Assembly (NCBI GenBank): GCA_023313575.1
Contig: JAJTTP010000001.1
Coordinates: 5,456,001-5,520,000, forward strand
Reading direction: 5' to 3'
DNA length: 64,000 bases
DNA from: Eutypella sp. D-1
Lineage: Eukaryota; Ascomycota; Sordariomycetes; Xylariales; Diatrypaceae
Part shown: one piece after another, positions 61,524 to 64,000 of the stretch
Layout: every line of letters begins with the position of its first letter
Position numbering within the stretch: the stretch's first letter is position 1
The notes under the pieces: generated by a model
What the model was told of the DNA's origin: nothing
What the model saw: only the letters and a program-made list of their open reading frames with translations
Databases searched by the model: none
Translations under genes and position numbers: made by a program

Positions 61524-62927
61524 ATGAAGACCTTCCGTGCTGAAGCAATCTTGCCGCTGCTGTCCCTCGCGGGCGCGGCGGTCGTTTCCCGCCAGGAGCC
61601 TACCACCTACGATGCCATTATCGTGGGCGGAGGTCCGGCGGGCTTAGCCGCGGGGAGCGGCCTCGCCCGTGTCCGTCGGAACGTCCTGCTCATCGACTCC
61701 GGGGAGTACCGCAACAACCCGACGCGGCACATGCACGACGTGCTAGGCTATGATGGTAAGGCCAGATAACCTCTCGAACCATACTCGCACCTTACGCCAC
61801 CTAGATACCTACTTATTTCACAGTTCGCTACGGTAGTAGAAGAAGCAATGACTGACAAGGCCTCGCAGGAGTCACGCCGGCATACTATCGCTGGGCAGCC
61901 CGCGAGCAGCTGTCCCACTACGAGACGATATCCCTGGTGAACGGAACGGTGACCAAGATCGAGGCGCAGGACAGCAAGGATAACACGACGCTATTCAGCG
62001 TGACGACCCAGTCCGGCGGAGAGGGAGCCAAGGAGGTCGTGAGCGCGCGCAAGGTGGTGCTAGCCACGGGCCTACGAGACATCCTGCCAGGGACACCTGG
62101 AGTCGAAGAGAACTGGGGCAAGGGTATCTACTGGTGTCCGTGGTGCGACGGGCATGAGCACGCGGACCAGTCTCTAGGGCTGCTGGGGCCGCTGGAGGAG
62201 GCAGCGGGTCTGACGCGCGAGATCCTGACTCTCAACACGGACCTCGTGGCGCTCGTAAACGGCACCGACACGCCGGAGGCGCGTGCCGCCGCCGAGGAGT
62301 CGTTCCCTGGGTGGGAGGAGTTCCTGGCGCTGAACAATGTGACGCTGGAGAACCGGACCATCGCGTCGATCACGCGGCTCCAGGACGGCGGGGACAACGG
62401 CGCGGACCCGAGCCTGCCGACTGCCCCGGAGAAGGACCTCTTCCGTGTTGACTTCGAAGGCGAGAACAGCGAGCCCCTCCAGCGCGCCGCCTTCTTCGCT
62501 AGCTTCCCCGATGAGCAGAAGTCCAGCGTCGGCGAGGACCTGGGCGTCGAGCTGTTGGGCGGCCGTCTCTCCGCCGACCCCACCAAGGGCCTCGTTACCA
62601 ACATCAACGGCGTCTACGCCATCGGTGACGCCAACTCCGACAACGTCACTAACGTGCCCCACGCCCTGTTCTCGGGCAAGAGGACAGCCGTATACCTGCA
62701 TGGTGAGTAGCAACCCCAGGAATGCAAAGCGACAGCACCACTAGCCCTATCATCCCGGGACAAGCTGCTAACCGAGACTAGTACAAATCGCCCGCGAGGA
62801 TGCCAATGCGCAGCTCGCCGAGGGTGAGGAGTCCCTGGAGACGAGGGAACTGAACCTGGACCCCAGGTCGGTGTGGGAGGTCATGAACCCGCGGGGCCTC
62901 TTGTACGCGGGTGAATTCGATCAATGA
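61524..62927 (+). CDS. Secreted thioredoxin-reductase-like FAD oxidoreductase with a CPWC motif
   Basis: Exons 61524-61755, 61869-62702 and 62782-62927 (introns 113 and 79 bp) give 403 residues. A hydrophobic leader ([20 protein letters not shown]) and sequons NGT, NTT, NVT and NRT indicate the secretory pathway. FAD binding is shown by [14 protein letters not shown] (GGGPAG at 35-40), VVLATGLRD and the C-terminal [13 protein letters not shown]. Cys167 and Cys170 form WCPWCDGHE, the redox disulfide of the thioredoxin-reductase fold. The region where NADPH would bind reads [14 protein letters not shown], lacking the usual GxGxxA. This resembles fungal enzymes of the GliT/thioredoxin-reductase-like group that use O2 to oxidise dithiols, but those are mostly not secreted. 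The role (extracellular thiol oxidation or metabolite tailoring) is inference. Confidence 0.88.
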
Positions 62928-62984
62928 AGGAGGTACCACGTTTGAAGTAGAAACAATGTTTGCGATGAAAAGGGCGTTCAAGGT

Positions 62985-63000
62985 GGGGGGGGGGGGGGGG
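62985..63000. repeat. G16 homopolymer
   Basis: Sixteen consecutive G residues, about 60 bp after the flavoprotein stop codon; the longest such run in the window. Confidence 0.85.
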
Positions 63001-63564
63001 CAATCGCCCAAGGATGGGGTGGCTTAGTCCGCCTGTTTGGTATTACCTATATATAATGAAGCACTTATTAATTGTATTGATCATAAACACACAGCTAAAT
63101 GCATGAGTTGCAAGCCTGAAGGTTCTCAGGGGTAATTATACAATTAGCGAATTAGCTGACGTTTAACCCTAGCGTAAGTCGTAAGGGGAGCTCGCGCAGG
63201 CTTGGTCCCAGCTGTCTCTGTCTTAGAAGAAGACCGGAACGCAACCGATTGGTTTTTACAAAACGTTTTGTTCGAAAGCATTACCAGCCGCTAACCAGCA
63301 AGGCACATCTACTAAGGAATAAATTTACAGGTGGGACGATGCACAACATATCAAGGCGCAACAGGGTACAGCCTGGCTTACAGAGTAAGAGAGTTGGAGA
63401 GGTCGGGAAGGCTGCACGGGCAAGGAGGCGGAGATGTGGCGACATTGGGTGTACATGGAAACGACGTTGCACAAAAAGAAAACGCAAAGAAGCTAGATAC
63501 ATATTATAGAGAAAAAGAAATAATTATTGCAGGGCCAAAGATGAGAAGGGAGAGTAAAAAGAAG

Positions 63565-63571
63565 AAAAAAA
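63565..63571 (-). terminator. Pol III T7 terminator of tRNA-Glu
   Basis: Seven T residues on the minus strand, five bases past the tRNA 3' end. Confidence 0.8.
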
Positions 63572-63576
63572 GATAT

Positions 63577-63683
63577 CTCCGATGCAGGGATTCGAACCCT
63601 GATCGACGGAGGCCTGTCCCCTTTTCCTTCTTAGAAGGAAGGATTTTGAGAATCCGTCATGCTAGCCCTTACACCACATCGGA
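63577..63683 (-). tRNA. tRNA-Glu(CTC) with a 35-nt intron
   Basis: The acceptor stem TCCGATG pairs fully with CATCGGA, discriminator G. The D arm matches yeast tRNA-Glu closely. The anticodon stem ACGGA/TCCGT is split by an intron at 63612-63646 placed right after position 37; the loop reads TTCTCA, so the anticodon is CTC (63648-63650, minus). The T arm is CAGGG-TTCGAAT-CCCTG, including the B box GGTTCGAATCC. Mature length is 72 nt, as in other fungal tRNA-Glu. The intron contains a CCTTC/GAAGG hairpin. Confidence 0.93.
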
Positions 63684-64000
63684 CTTTCTATGCCCACAAA
63701 CACCTGTAGGTAATCGGTTGAGGGGAATCTGTCTTATTTTCTTTGATTAGGACAGTATCAAACGGAGCCAGGCAGGTAAGTACCCGGGGTTTGGACTTTG
63801 TTTGGGAGAGGGGGGAAGGAGCAAACGGGCGTGCCTAAGGTGTGTATGTATGTAGGTAGCTACTGCCTCGGGTGGACTGCTTATGAAAACGGGAAAGGTT
63901 CACGGACTACGGTTAAAGCTCTCATCTATCTTCTAAGTTGCATACCTACTTGTGTAGCATTGAATTGGTGACTGAACTTGATAAAGCCATCTCACAGAGC
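63684..64000. other. Right-end flank, no gene seen
   Basis: 317 bp upstream of the tRNA. It contains GTATGTATGTAGGTAG-type short repeats near 63843. No coding content. Confidence 0.4.

Larger units (their letters stand above)
62928..63576. other. Intergenic between flavoprotein and tRNA
   Basis: 649 bp with a G16 run at 62985-63000 and the Pol III terminator of the tRNA. No protein gene supported. Confidence 0.5.

Overview
This window is nuclear DNA of a filamentous ascomycete (Pezizomycotina, most likely Sordariomycetes). The genes carry 50-260 bp spliceosomal introns with GTRNGT donors and CTAAC-like branch sites. They include fungal signatures: a Zn2Cys6 regulator, a HET-domain protein, a fungal rhodopsin-type membrane protein, an Sgs1/QDE-3-like RecQ helicase and a DUF1275 protein. 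I assembled about 23 protein genes and one intron-bearing tRNA-Glu(CTC) by joining exons by hand. In almost every multi-exon model the phases close exactly. Exceptions are stated.

Layout. 1-4.1 kb: 3' end of a GMC alcohol oxidase-type gene, a two-exon glutathione S-transferase and an F-box protein. 4.1-7.3 kb: gene-poor. 7.3-9.2 kb: a basic/acidic low-complexity protein whose two halves share one frame but are split by a single TAG. 10.3-14.7 kb: flavocytochrome b2-type FMN dehydrogenase converging on a Zn2Cys6 regulator. 16.6-24.0 kb: enolase, a secreted protein with three copies of an eight-five-seventeen-spaced cysteine module, and ribosomal protein S13. 24.0-28.3 kb: Dpy-30/Sdc1 and FAN1 nuclease, transcribed divergently. 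29.6-40.4 kb: DUF1275 membrane protein, secreted carboxylesterase, RecQ helicase. 40.4-43.9 kb: gene-poor.

The right third (43.9-63 kb) looks accessory: an ammonium transporter, an O-methyltransferase with a nonsense codon and a frameshift, a BAHD-type acyltransferase, a rhodopsin-like membrane protein, a second GST, an unrecognised 313-residue protein, a HET protein with an apparent one-base deletion in a C6 run, and a secreted thioredoxin-reductase-like flavoprotein. Tailoring-type enzymes are concentrated here but no backbone synthase is present.

Housekeeping genes (enolase, RPS13, SDC1, FAN1, RecQ) occupy the centre and look intact. The observations most worth a second look are the triple cysteine-module secreted protein, the TAG-split gene, the two genes with coding lesions in the accessory part, and the flavoprotein that keeps its CxxC but has a weak NADPH-binding signature.
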